Shown here one piece after another: positions 42,516 through 50,979 of a stretch of 59,657 bases of DNA; within the stretch, counting starts at the first letter, position 1; every line of letters begins with the position of its first letter. The stretch is from contig NZ_BOPF01000041.1 of NCBI RefSeq assembly GCF_016863615.1, forward strand, positions 1 through 59,657. Reading direction: 5' to 3'. This DNA comes from Virgisporangium aliadipatigenens. Lineage in GTDB: Bacteria; Actinomycetota; Actinomycetes; Mycobacteriales; Micromonosporaceae. The notes under the pieces were generated by a model. That model worked only from the letters and a program-made list of their open reading frames with translations. It was not told the DNA's origin and did not search any database. A program made the position numbers and the translations under genes.

Positions 42516-42974
42516 TCAGTTTTCGGTATCCGGTGTAGCCGGGTCGCTGGCCGGGGCGACCTTCTCAATTACGCCGGCGCTGTTTAGCCGCCAGGTAACT
42601 TGTATGCCGGCTGGCCCTTGGAGCCTTTGTCGTACCTGCTCCACATCGTCCAGACGAAAAGCATCGGGCAAGCGAAAGTAGATGATGCCGTCCACAACCG
42701 TCGGGTGGAGCCGCAGGCTGCTCAGCAGTTGTGTTGCCGCGTCGCAGGTTTCCGCCGTCGGCACCACATATGCGCGTCCGCCTTCATCCTCGCAACAACT
42801 CCGTGTGTCGCACACGGCCCACAGGCTGCCGAGCAGCCCGGCGATTCCTCGATCTACACACGCCTCTTTGCCGTGTGCTTTTAGATGAATCTGGCGGTGC
42901 CTCACGGCGATCAGCCCGCCGTTCGTCATCCGGCATGCCGGACATAGCGGGTACGGCCCAAGCGCAACCGGCAT
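42516..42974 (-). CDS. Hypothetical Cys-rich protein, about 152 aa
   Basis: The start is placed at ATG 42974 (MPVALGPYPLCPACRMTNGG); the frame stays open to 43040. Cys residues: CPAC, EACVDRG, AVCDTRSCCEDE, TCDAATQ, which could bind zinc. The C-terminal half reads VVDGIIYFRLPDAFRLDDVE then QVRQRLQGPAGIQVTWRLNS. No family recognised. It is the last orphan gene before the IS256 element. Confidence 0.55.
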   Translation of the reverse strand: MPVALGPYPLCPACRMTNGGLIAVRHRQIHLKAHGKEACVDRGIAGLLGSLWAVCDTRSCCEDEGGRAYVVPTAETCDAATQLLSSLRLHPTVVDGIIYFRLPDAFRLDDVEQVRQRLQGPAGIQVTWRLNSAGVIEKVAPASDPATPDTEN

Positions 42975-43040
42975 CACACACCCCCAGCTGATGATCCAGC
43001 TCAGAATCCTTGGACTCGCGCCCAGCAGCGTATCGAGCAC

Positions 43041-43065
43041 CCGCTCACACGACTTGTGTGAGCGG
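43041..43065 (+). other. Perfect 10-bp-stem hairpin
   Basis: CCGCTCACAC-GACTT-GTGTGAGCGG, immediately left of repeat copy A. It could be a terminator reading toward the right or a folding unit attached to the repeat. Confidence 0.6.
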
Positions 43066-43068
43066 TCA

Positions 43069-43166
43069 TCGGCAGTTCAAGGATGCGGACGGCGAGAGCA
43101 CCGGTCACCGACCGTGACAAGCGGCGATTGGGGCAGCGCGCACTCGCAGCGGCATGAGCGGACGCC
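43069..43166 (+). repeat. Dispersed repeat, full-length copy A
   Basis: 98 bp: 5' end TCGGCAGTTCAAGGATGCGG, hairpin 1 GGCGAGAGCACC (one mismatch), hairpin 2 GGTCACCGACCGTGAC, AAGCGGCGATTGGGGCAGCG and 3' end GCGGCATGAGCGGACGCC. The sequence from here to the IS256 end at 43334 has no gene. Confidence 0.8.
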
Positions 43167-43333
43167 AAGATCGTGGCTCGATCGAGTCCTGCTGGGATTG
43201 GCTCTTGTTGTCCCGGTCGGTTGGCCTTGTGGGCTGGGTCGAATGCCGTCGGCCGCAGGCAGGCGCTGTTTGTTGGGTTCATCCGCAGGTCCAACAGCCG
43301 CGAGCCGCTCCAGCTGTGATCTGTCACCTGTAA

Positions 43334-44727
43334 GGGGACTGTCTCGTTAACGGTGTTTCCGGCGCGGTCTTCAGTAGGTTTCAGCGGCCGGGAAGCGGTC
43401 GCTGAAGGTGATGGCGAAGGCGTTCAACGCGGGTTTCCAGCGCATCGTCCATCGGGTCCTGCCGGTTCCGGTCGGGTCCAGGGACCGGGTCACGAGATAG
43501 AGGCACTTTAGCGCGGCCTGCTCGTTCGGGAAGTGGCCGCGGGCCTTGACCGCCCGCCGGTAGCGGGCGTTCAACGACTCGATCGCGTTCGTCGAGCAGA
43601 TCACCCGTCTGATCTCGACGTCGTAGTCGAGGAACGGGATGAACTCCTCCCAGGCGTTGTCCCACAAGCGAATCACCGCCGGATACCGTCCGCCCCACCG
43701 CTCGGCCAGGTCATCGAACGCCGCCCGCGCCGCGGTCGCGTTGACCGCGGTGTAGATCGGTTTGATGTCCCGTTTGAGGGCGTCCCAATATTGGCGGGCG
43801 GTCAGCCGGAACGTGTTGCGAATCAGATGGATGACGCACGTCTGGACGATTGCCTGGGGCCAGGCGTTGCCGACGACCTCCGGCAGGCCCTTGAGGCCGT
43901 CGCAGACGACGAAGAACACGTCCTTGACACCACGGTTACGCAGGTCGGTCAAGACGCTCATCCAGAACTTCGCACCCTCACCACCGGAGCCGGCCCACAA
44001 CCCCAGGATGTCCTTGTCCCCATCCAACGTGACGCCGATCGCGGCGTAGAACGGCCGGTTCGCCACCTGCCCGTCCCTGACCTTCACGACGATGGCGTCG
44101 ATGAACACGGCCGCGTAGATCGCATCGAGCGGCCGGTGGGACCAGTCGGTCATCTCCTCGATCACCTTGTCGGTGATCCGCGAGACCGTCTCCCGGCTGA
44201 CCGAGGCGCCGTAGATCTCGGCGAAGTGCGCCGAGATCTCCCCGGTCGTCAAACCCTTCGCATACAACGACAACACGATCTCATCAACGCCCGACAGGCG
44301 GCGCTGACGCTTCTTGACGATCTGCGGCTCGAACGTCCCGGCCCGATCCCGAGGCACGTCGATCTGCACCGGGCCGGCATTATCGGTCAGGACCGTCTTC
44401 GCCCGAGTGCCGTTACGGATGTTGCCCGACCCGGCCCCGGCCGGATCGTTCTTCTCAAAACCGAGGTGCTCGGTCAGCTCCTCGTGAAGCGCAGTCTCCA
44501 GGACCGTCTTCGTCAACTGCTTCAACAGCCCGTCCGGGCCGGTCAACGACAGGCCCTGTTCCATGGCCAGCCGCACCAGCTCGGCCGCGGCCTGCTCCTC
44601 CGCAGACGGCTCCGACCTCTTCTTCCGAGGGGTCACATCACCCAGTGTCGCTGTCATCACGGCACCTTCCCCGCCGGGCCACCGCCCGGCGCGTCAGGCC
44701 GGAAACACCGAAAGATCCACAATCCCC
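43334..44727 (-). mobile_element. IS256-family insertion sequence
   Basis: An apparently complete element of about 1.39 kb. Imperfect terminal inverted repeats: the left end begins GGGGACTGTCTCG and contains CGGTGTTTCCGGC; the right end read inward begins GGGGATTGTGGATC and contains CGGTGTTTCCGGC. It carries one intact transposase on the minus strand. I do not see matching 8-bp target duplications, so boundaries are approximate. Confidence 0.85.
43371..44660 (-). CDS. IS256-family transposase
   Basis: A 429-residue DDE transposase with no frameshift. N-terminal region: LLKQLTKTVLETALHEELTE, HLGFEKND then GNIRNGTRAKTVLTD, the standard IS256 (mutator) start. Catalytic residues lie in VFIDAIVVKVRDGQV (first Asp), FFVVCDGLKGLPE (second Asp) and the late CSTNAIESLNARYRR (Glu). 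TCVIHLIRNTF is the family C/DxxH-like block. Intact length and motifs suggest it is still active. It abuts the broken CHAT/TPR gene on its right. Confidence 0.95.
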   Translation of the reverse strand: MMTATLGDVTPRKKRSEPSAEEQAAAELVRLAMEQGLSLTGPDGLLKQLTKTVLETALHEELTEHLGFEKNDPAGAGSGNIRNGTRAKTVLTDNAGPVQIDVPRDRAGTFEPQIVKKRQRRLSGVDEIVLSLYAKGLTTGEISAHFAEIYGASVSRETVSRITDKVIEEMTDWSHRPLDAIYAAVFIDAIVVKVRDGQVANRPFYAAIGVTLDGDKDILGLWAGSGGEGAKFWMSVLTDLRNRGVKDVFFVVCDGLKGLPEVVGNAWPQAIVQTCVIHLIRNTFRLTARQYWDALKRDIKPIYTAVNATAARAAFDDLAERWGGRYPAVIRLWDNAWEEFIPFLDYDVEIRRVICSTNAIESLNARYRRAVKARGHFPNEQAALKCLYLVTRSLDPTGTGRTRWTMRWKPALNAFAITFSDRFPAAETY

Positions 44728-44836
44728 GAACCGCGAGGCTGTGCTGGCCGAGATTCCGGAGAGCCGGCGGGTCGCCGCGATCGAGGCACTCGCTCCCTCG
44801 AACGGGCCCGCCGCCGTTTCCTCATGAGCGACGTGG

Positions 44837-45400
44837 TCACCGCCGGGTGCGCCAGGCGCCGACCTCGATCAGGCGTCGGGCAAGCCCGGAGTCGGCGAGT
44901 TCCAGCCGGGACAGGTCCGGCCGTTCGTCGAGCAGGCCAGTCGACAGCACCGACCGGCCCACTTCCAGCAGTTCGATCGCGGCGGTCGGGTCCCGCACAG
45001 TCAGGTGCCAGGCGGCGGCGTCGGTGGCGACCGCCGCGATCCTGCCCACACGCGTTCCCGGGACCGCCGGTCCGGACCGGACGAAGCGACCTCCGGAATC
45101 GGACCCACCGCGGCGGCGTATCCGGCGCAGGCGGCGTCCGGCCGGCCTGCTTCGGCCACGATTCGGCTCGTTCCCGGGCAACGGCCAGCCGGTCCTCAGC
45201 CGGTGCCGCAGGCGTCGCGGAAGCCTCAACAAACAGCCTCAGCGTCCGGTCGAGTGCCACCTCGTGGCCTTCGAGTGGAGCAGGTAGGCGAGATTGGCGA
45301 ACTCGCGGCGAGTCCGTCGAACTCGAAGTTCGTGCCCACGTCGTCGACCTTTCCGTCAGAATCCGGGATGTCGTCACCGGCAACGGACCCCTACGGTGAT
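44837..45400 (-). pseudogene. Remnant of a CHAT/TPR protein
   Basis: Minus-strand fragments in different frames: NLAYLLHSKGHEVALDRTLR-type TPR text near 45290-45240 (seen as EGHEVALDRTLRLFVEASAT), then AAVATDAAAWHLTVRDPTAA, IELLEVGRSVLSTGLLDERP and DLSRLELADSGLARRLIEVG ending near 44837. The last block matches the region just before the CHAT peptidase domain in actinobacterial TPR-CHAT proteins. The CHAT domain itself is missing; the IS256 right end is at 44727, about 110 bp further on. Confidence 0.55.
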
Positions 45401-45475
45401 CCGCGACGGCCTCTCTCGTTCCGCCGTGCTTCGTCCCGGCAGACCGGGGCACGGCAGGTCCCGCGACCATCGGGC

Positions 45476-46990
45476 TCAAGGGCTCCAGGTCCAGATCGTC
45501 CCGTCCCAGTGGCCCGCCACCACGAACGGCCTGCCACCGACCTCGCCGAGGGCGATGCTCTCGGCGGCCTTCGCTGGTCCGGTGAGCCCGTCGCCGTACA
45601 ACGCGCCGGTGGCCGGGTCCCAGACCCGGATCAGCCCGTCGTCGCTGCCGGACAGCACGACGGTCCGGTGACCGATCCGGCCGATGGCGAGGGTCTTGAC
45701 CGCGACTCTCAGCTGGCCGAGTCGGCGTCCGCCGGGCACCGGCGCGGTCAGGTCCCAGCTGCGGATCTCACCGTCCTCGCTACCGGAGACGGCGATCGTC
45801 CTGCCGTCGACCACGCCGGTCGTCATCGCCCACACCGCGGCCCGGTGCGCGCCGAGCGGTTGGACGCCGCGCCGGGCGGCGATGTCCCAGAGCCAGACCG
45901 TGCCGTCGGTGCTGCCGGAGACGGCCATCATTGTGCCGTGTAGCGTGCTGGCGGCGACGCTGGTGATCTCGGTGTCGAGCCGCGTGCCGACGACCGCGCC
46001 GGTGGCCCGCGACGGTGCGACCTCCCAGACCCGCAGTGTGCGGTCGTCTCCGCCGGTGACGGCGACCGTGGCGCCTTCGACGGTGCCGAGCGCCACGCTG
46101 TTGATGCTTCCGGCGAGCGGCTCGCCCATCCGCACGCTTGCCGGCGGGTCGGTCAGGAGATCCCAGAGCCGCAGTGTGCCGTCGACGCTTGCCGACACCG
46201 CGATCGGTGGCCGGAGAGCGATGGAGAAGACGGGCTTCTGGTGGCCGGTGAGCGGAATGCCCCGGGCGGCTCCGGTGGCCGGGTTCCACAGCTGCACCGT
46301 GCCGTCCGCGCGTCCGACGACGGCCAGCGGTGCGCCGTCCAGCGTGCCGAGCGACACTGACCAGACGGGGTTGTCCAGGCCGATCGCCGGGCTGAGCAGT
46401 GTGCCCGCCGCCCGGTATCCGCCCGGCCCACCGGGTGCAGCTCCGGGGTCGCGGTCGTCCGCCGACGCCAGGAACCGGCGCAGCGTCAACGGAACGGCGG
46501 CGCCCGCCAGCAGCACCGATGCCAGCACCGTGATCCGCCGTCTCGTGAACTGGGGCGCCGGCGTCGCGTCATCGCCGGCCGGTACCTCGTCCGGTGCCGG
46601 CGGTGCCGACCCGAGCCGGGCCGGCTGGCGCGACCGGCGGGCCGACTCCGGGCGGGGATGCCGGTCGACGTGGTCGCGAAGCTGCCGGTAGGCGTCGTCC
46701 CACGCGGCGCGGTCGGTCAGGTCGTCCGGCAGGTCGAGCCGCTGCTCAGCGGCGACGCGTAGGCAGGTGTCGACGAAAACCTCGAAGTTGGCCGGCTCCG
46801 GCCGGACCGGACGGCTGCGGCTGACCATGTCGGCGATCGTGCTCCGCTTGAGCCGGACCGGCGGCTGTCCGTGGCGCCGCGGGGTGCGGGCGCTCTCGAC
46901 CTCCAGCCTCCGCACCGACAGCCCTGCCGCCTCCCGCAGCGACCGGAGGCGATGGGCGAACCTCGCCCGGTCGTCGGAGATCTCGTCCAC
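45476..46990 (-). CDS. WD40-repeat protein with N-terminal HTH and TM segment
   Basis: A 504-residue protein. Residues about 8-80 look like an XRE-like helix-turn-helix of the kind found on actinobacterial STAND/WD40 signalling proteins (FAHRLRSLREAAGLSVRRLE, RSTIADMVSRSR). About 152-170 is a TM segment (ITVLASVLLAGAAVPLTL). Residues about 200-504 contain seven WD40 blades, each ending LWNPATG, LWDLLTD, VWEVAPS, LWDIAAR, SWDLTAP, VWDPATG or TWSP. So a cytoplasmic DNA- or protein-binding head is tethered to an outer propeller. It may belong functionally with the CHAT/TPR remnant next to it. Confidence 0.88.
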   Translation of the reverse strand: MDEISDDRARFAHRLRSLREAAGLSVRRLEVESARTPRRHGQPPVRLKRSTIADMVSRSRPVRPEPANFEVFVDTCLRVAAEQRLDLPDDLTDRAAWDDAYRQLRDHVDRHPRPESARRSRQPARLGSAPPAPDEVPAGDDATPAPQFTRRRITVLASVLLAGAAVPLTLRRFLASADDRDPGAAPGGPGGYRAAGTLLSPAIGLDNPVWSVSLGTLDGAPLAVVGRADGTVQLWNPATGAARGIPLTGHQKPVFSIALRPPIAVSASVDGTLRLWDLLTDPPASVRMGEPLAGSINSVALGTVEGATVAVTGGDDRTLRVWEVAPSRATGAVVGTRLDTEITSVAASTLHGTMMAVSGSTDGTVWLWDIAARRGVQPLGAHRAAVWAMTTGVVDGRTIAVSGSEDGEIRSWDLTAPVPGGRRLGQLRVAVKTLAIGRIGHRTVVLSGSDDGLIRVWDPATGALYGDGLTGPAKAAESIALGEVGGRPFVVAGHWDGTIWTWSP

Positions 46991-47193
46991 CGGGCCTCCG
47001 TGAGCTCATGAGCGGCGGCGTCCGGCATCACCGGACGGCAACGTATCGATGAGCGTATTCGCCTGACGTGCGGTTTCCCGGCCTCCGTCACCAATGCGTC
47101 CGGCGCGCTTGCCGGACACCACACGCGCGCCGAATCGTCAATTGCGCTCCGGGCGCCCACGGCGTCCCATGACCGACGAAAGGACACACGTCC

Positions 47194-47697
47194 ATGTTCC
47201 GAACCAGAATCATGCTGGTGGCCGTCTCCACCGGAACGGCGCTCCTCGCCGCGCTCGTCCCACCGGCTCCGGCCGCCGCCGGGGCACCCGTACCGGACGC
47301 CGTCCACTCCGCCACGGCGACGGCGCAGCGCGTTCCGGCGTCGTTGAACCGGGCCGCAGGCTGGCGGTTCACCTGGAACACGATGACCGCCGGCGACTGC
47401 ACCATGTTCCAGGGAGCGAGCTGGACGGTGTGGGACAACGGATACGCCGACTTCGACGGCGTCGTCACGAGCAGCGACGACGACGACGCCTGGCTGATGT
47501 GGGCGGACCTCAAGGACGGCAACGGCTCCGTGCTCACCCGGCTACAGACGGCCGACATCCAGAACCCGGCGGACCGCACCCGGTTCATCAAGAACCTGCC
47601 CGACAGCCGGCAGACGTACCGCTGGTTCACCGTCGGCCAGTACAACAACTACTTCTTCCAGTTCCTGCGCAGAATGACGCTCTACCACAGCTGCTGA
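47194..47697 (+). CDS. Small secreted protein (DUF6294-like)
   Basis: A 167-residue secreted protein. Signal peptide residues 1-29 (MFRTRIMLVAVSTGTALLAA, then PAPAAAGA). The mature part is WRFTWNTMTAGDCTMFQGAS, WTVWDNGYADFDGVVTSSDD and DDAWLMWADLKDGNG, with a C-terminal YHSC. The two mature-domain Cys (GDC and the final SC) can form one disulfide. I liken it to the DUF6294 secreted proteins of actinomycetes from memory; no activity known. A clear terminator hairpin follows the stop. Confidence 0.8.
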   Translation: MFRTRIMLVAVSTGTALLAALVPPAPAAAGAPVPDAVHSATATAQRVPASLNRAAGWRFTWNTMTAGDCTMFQGASWTVWDNGYADFDGVVTSSDDDDAWLMWADLKDGNGSVLTRLQTADIQNPADRTRFIKNLPDSRQTYRWFTVGQYNNYFFQFLRRMTLYHSC

Positions 47698-47707
47698 CCG
47701 TCCGGAC

Positions 47708-47731
47708 CGGCTCCGGTCCCCGCCGGAGCCG
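47708..47731 (+). terminator. Terminator hairpin after the secreted-protein gene
   Basis: A perfect 9-bp stem CGGCTCCGG / CCGGAGCCG with a 6-nt loop, 11 bp after the stop at 47697. Confidence 0.65.
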
Positions 47732-47744
47732 ATGCGCTACACCC

Positions 47745-47873
47745 GCTCAGCGGCACATTCGCCTGCGGCATGTCCACAACGAGAACCCGGCCGGCGTCGA
47801 TCACCCGGCGCCGGTCGACGTCCACGTGGTCCGCGAAGTATGCGTCGTGGGTGACCATCACCAGCGCGGCCCC
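47745..47873 (-). pseudogene. C-terminal fragment of an ABC-type ATPase
   Basis: The minus-strand frame reads GAALVMVTHDAYFADHVDVD then RRRVIDAGRVLVVDMPQ. VTHD is the H-loop region and RVIDAGRV the following strand of ABC-F/ABC exporters. Nothing upstream of the H-loop is present, so only the end survived. Confidence 0.5.
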
Positions 47874-48189
47874 AGCAGGCCCGCAGCTACGTGCGGACCT
47901 ACTCGCCGGGCGGGCTGCCTGCCGTCATTGAGCAGCCATTCACCGTCCCGGCCGAACTGCGGGCGCAGTTCGACGCGCTGTTGCCGTTCTCGACCCCTGA
48001 GGTCACCGCGACGGCCGCATCCACCGGAGCGGGTGCGGCGGAAGGGCTCAGCTTGCCGTCGCCACGTGGCTATCAGCGCAGCGCGGTCGAGGCCGTCGAC
48101 GCCGGCCTGCACGAGGGCGGTCGGGGTTCGGCGTGGTGCGAGGTGGGGCCGCCGACTGAGATCATCTGCTGGCGGCCGGCTCGCGCAAG

Positions 48190-48320
48190 GGTGACGGCCG
48201 CGTCGAGTCAACCGCCGTGGGCGTCGTTGAGGCTGATCGTGGCGCCGCTGGATTGAACGAGTTGGGCGACGATGGCCAGGCCGAGCCCGCTTCCGCCGTT
48301 GGGCGTTCGGGAGCGCGCGA
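48190..48320 (-). pseudogene. C-terminal fragment of a histidine kinase
   Basis: The minus-strand frame reads RSRTPNGGSGLGLAIVAQLV then QSSGATISLNDAHGG. GSGLGLAIV is the G2 box of the HATPase domain. The frame then breaks at a TGA and continues as poorly conserved text. No dimerisation domain remains. Confidence 0.5.
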
Positions 48321-48329
48321 GAGTCGGGC

Positions 48330-48510
48330 GTGGCATCACGCCGGTCATCGCCCGCCCAGCACCGAACACGGCTTCGGGTTGGGCAAACCGAGTTGCGTCG
48401 CGGAACGGGCCTTCGCGCTGCTGCACCGGTTCCGCCGTCTGCGTATCCGCCTGGGGGATCCGCGACGACGTCCACGAAGCGCTCCTACTCGCTCCTGCGG
48501 GCCGGTGGTG
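48330..48510 (+). pseudogene. IS5-family transposase remnant
   Basis: One plus frame reads STEHGFGLGKPSCVAERAFA then LLHRFRRLRIRLGD; the next frame carries DDVHEALLLA. This aligns with GSGLGRHRWVVERTFAWLHA, FKRLRMRYERR and ADLHHALLTLA of the IS5 element at 34273. It is a short C-terminal scar. Confidence 0.55.
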
Positions 48511-48569
48511 GAAGGGCCGCAGCCGCCGCCGACCGTTCGGTCGGCGGCGGCGGGATGCGACCTGGTCGA

Positions 48570-50756
48570 TCAGACCAGCGCGTGTTCAGGCGTCGGTGCC
48601 AGCGGTGTGTCCGGCGTGCCGTCGAGTCGCTGCCGCAGTTTCTCGCCTTCGACATCGACGTGGGGCAGCAGCCGGTCGAGCCACCGGGGTAGCCACCATG
48701 CGGCCCCGCGCAGCAGGGTCATCACGGCGGGCACGATGGTCATCCGGACGATAAGGGCGTCGAAGAGCACGGCGACGCCGAGGGCGAATCCGATGGATTT
48801 GATGACCGGGTCGTGATCGAGGATGAAACCGGAGAAGACGCTGATCATGATGATGGCGGCGGCGCTGACGACCCGGGCGCCGTGGCCCATACCGGTGACG
48901 ACCGCCTCGCGGGCCGCAGTGCCGTGGACGTAGTCCTCGCGCATCCGGGTGACGAGGAAGACCTGATAGTCCATGGCGAGACCGAAGACGATGCCGATCA
49001 GGATCACCGGCAGGAAACTGATGATCGGCCCGGTCTGGTGGATGCCGAGGGCGTCGGCGAGCCAGCCCCACTGGAAGACCGCGACGACGGCGCCGAAGGT
49101 GGCGGCCGTGCTGAGCAGGAAGCCCAGGGTGGCCTTGATCGGCACCAGCACTGACCGGAACGCCAACAACAGAAGGATGAAGGCGAGCCCGATCACCACG
49201 GCCAGATAGGGAACCAGCGCCCTGCCGAGCTTCGCCGAGACATCGATATTGACGGCGGTCAGTCCGGTGACCGCGATGCTTGCGCCGGGCACGCTTCCGT
49301 CCGTCGCGCGGATCGTGCGGACGAGGTTCTTCGTCGCGGTGTCGCTGGGCCCGCTGGTCGGGATGACGGTCAGGATCGCGGCGTCGCGGGCCGGGTTCGG
49401 TGTCGGTTCGGTGACGGCGGCGACGCCGGTGATTCCGCGCAACTTGTTGGCGACCTGCTCAGCGGTGACCTCGACGGTGCCGGCGGGCGAGTCGACGACG
49501 ACGATCAGTGGCCCGTTGAAGCCCTTGCCGAAGCCGGTGGACAGCAGGTCGTACGCCTTGCGCTGAGTGCTGCCCGCCGCGGCGGTGCTGTCGTCGGTCA
49601 TGCCGAGGCGTAGGCTCAGCGCCGGCAGCGCGACCACGCCGAGCGCGGTGACAGCGACGAGGAGCGTGATCACCGGTCGGCGGGCGACGGTCTGCGCCCA
49701 CCGCACTCCCATGGCGTCGCCTTGCCGCGGCCGGCCGGATCGCCGGCGGCTGCGGGTCCGGCCGGCGGCGAGCCGGTGGCCGACGATGCCGAGCAGGGCG
49801 GGCAGCAGGGTCAACGCGACAAGCACGGCGACCGCCACGGTGGCTGCAGCGGCCAAGCCCATCTGGGCGAGGAACGGGATGCCGACCACGGAGAGCGCGG
49901 CCAGGGAGATGATCACGGTGAGGCCGGCGAAGACCACCGCCGAACCGGCTGTGCCGAGCGCACGGCCGGTCGCCTCTGCCGGTTCGCGGCCGGCGGCGAG
50001 TTCGGTGCGGTAGCGGGAGACGATGAACAGCGCATAGTCGATCGCCACCGCGAGCCCGATCATCATGGACAGCACTGTGGTGTTGGACGACATGTCGACG
50101 AGCCCGGACATCGCGGTAATCGCGCCGATGCTGATGCCGATGCCCAGCAGCGCGGTCAACAGCGGCAGGCCGGCGGCGATCAGCGATCCGAAGGTGACCA
50201 GCAGGACGATGGCCGCGACAGCGAGGCCGATGAACTCGCCCACATTCTGACCCTCCGCCGGCTGCGAGGCGTCTCCGCCGACCTCGACGGTCAGTCCGCC
50301 CGCCCGTGCACGGTCGACGATCGCGGTGAGGGCAGCCCGGGACGCGTCATTGAGACTGTCGGAGTTCACGGCGTACTCCGCCTGCGCGAAGCCGATCGTG
50401 CCGGCCGGGTTGATGAACGGGTCGTCGACCGACTTGACCTGTGGCGCCTGCCTCAGGTCGGTCACCGTGGCGTCGATAACCGAGCGGTATTGCGGATCGG
50501 TGAGGTTCTCGCCGGCCGGGGCGGCGAATACGACCCGGGCGGTAGCGCTGTCGGCCGACATCTGCGGGAAACGCTCCATCAGGAGGTCGTTCGCCTTCTG
50601 CGCCGGAGTGCCGGGGATGTTGAGCGATTCTTTGGTCGATCCGGACAGGGTCAGAGCGCCGATCAGCGCGGCCGCTAGGACCATGAGCCAGACGCCGGTT
50701 ACCAACCAGCGCCGGCGGAACGTGAAGCGGCCGAGCACATAGAGAAACGAGGCCAT
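48570..50756 (-). CDS. MMPL-family RND transporter
   Basis: A 728-residue inner-membrane transporter. TM1 is near residues 18-38 (WLVTGVWLMVLAAALIGALT). Large extracytoplasmic loops follow TM1 and TM7 (STKESLNIPGTPAQKANDLL; GSTQRKAYDLLSTGFGKGFN), with TM clusters at about 175-330 and 520-690, giving the usual twelve. The conserved FGLAMDYQVFLVTRMREDYV (late) and LAVAIDYALFIVSRYRTELA (early) blocks carry the TM4/TM10 Asp-Tyr pairs used for proton coupling. Substrates of this family are lipids or drugs. It is divergent from a NarL-type two-component pair that probably regulates it. Confidence 0.92.
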   Translation of the reverse strand: MASFLYVLGRFTFRRRWLVTGVWLMVLAAALIGALTLSGSTKESLNIPGTPAQKANDLLMERFPQMSADSATARVVFAAPAGENLTDPQYRSVIDATVTDLRQAPQVKSVDDPFINPAGTIGFAQAEYAVNSDSLNDASRAALTAIVDRARAGGLTVEVGGDASQPAEGQNVGEFIGLAVAAIVLLVTFGSLIAAGLPLLTALLGIGISIGAITAMSGLVDMSSNTTVLSMMIGLAVAIDYALFIVSRYRTELAAGREPAEATGRALGTAGSAVVFAGLTVIISLAALSVVGIPFLAQMGLAAAATVAVAVLVALTLLPALLGIVGHRLAAGRTRSRRRSGRPRQGDAMGVRWAQTVARRPVITLLVAVTALGVVALPALSLRLGMTDDSTAAAGSTQRKAYDLLSTGFGKGFNGPLIVVVDSPAGTVEVTAEQVANKLRGITGVAAVTEPTPNPARDAAILTVIPTSGPSDTATKNLVRTIRATDGSVPGASIAVTGLTAVNIDVSAKLGRALVPYLAVVIGLAFILLLLAFRSVLVPIKATLGFLLSTAATFGAVVAVFQWGWLADALGIHQTGPIISFLPVILIGIVFGLAMDYQVFLVTRMREDYVHGTAAREAVVTGMGHGARVVSAAAIIMISVFSGFILDHDPVIKSIGFALGVAVLFDALIVRMTIVPAVMTLLRGAAWWLPRWLDRLLPHVDVEGEKLRQRLDGTPDTPLAPTPEHALV

Positions 50757-50979
50757 CGGATATCTCCTGGTTGGAAGCTCTCGGGGACCCCCATATCGTT
50801 TGCCGGCGCAACGATGATCGTCTTCCGCCGGACGCCGTGACCTGACCCGCCGCGATTGCGGTAGGCCGGGCCGGGATCTACCACGATCACAGGTGTCGAA
50901 CCGGTCGACGGTCGCGCCGCCTACTGCGTCTGTGGTAGTTCGTTTGCGGCGGTGAGCAGGGGCTGCTTACCGTCTGCGG

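Noticed and set aside
25660-43166. Integron attC sites
   Set aside because: No RYYYAAC/GTTRRRY core pairs, genes in both orientations, and no integron integrase; the fixed-orientation repeats differ in structure.
43334-44727. Composite transposon around the orphan island with the two IS elements as ends
   Set aside because: The bounding elements belong to different families (IS5 and IS256) and one is degenerate, so they cannot act as paired ends.
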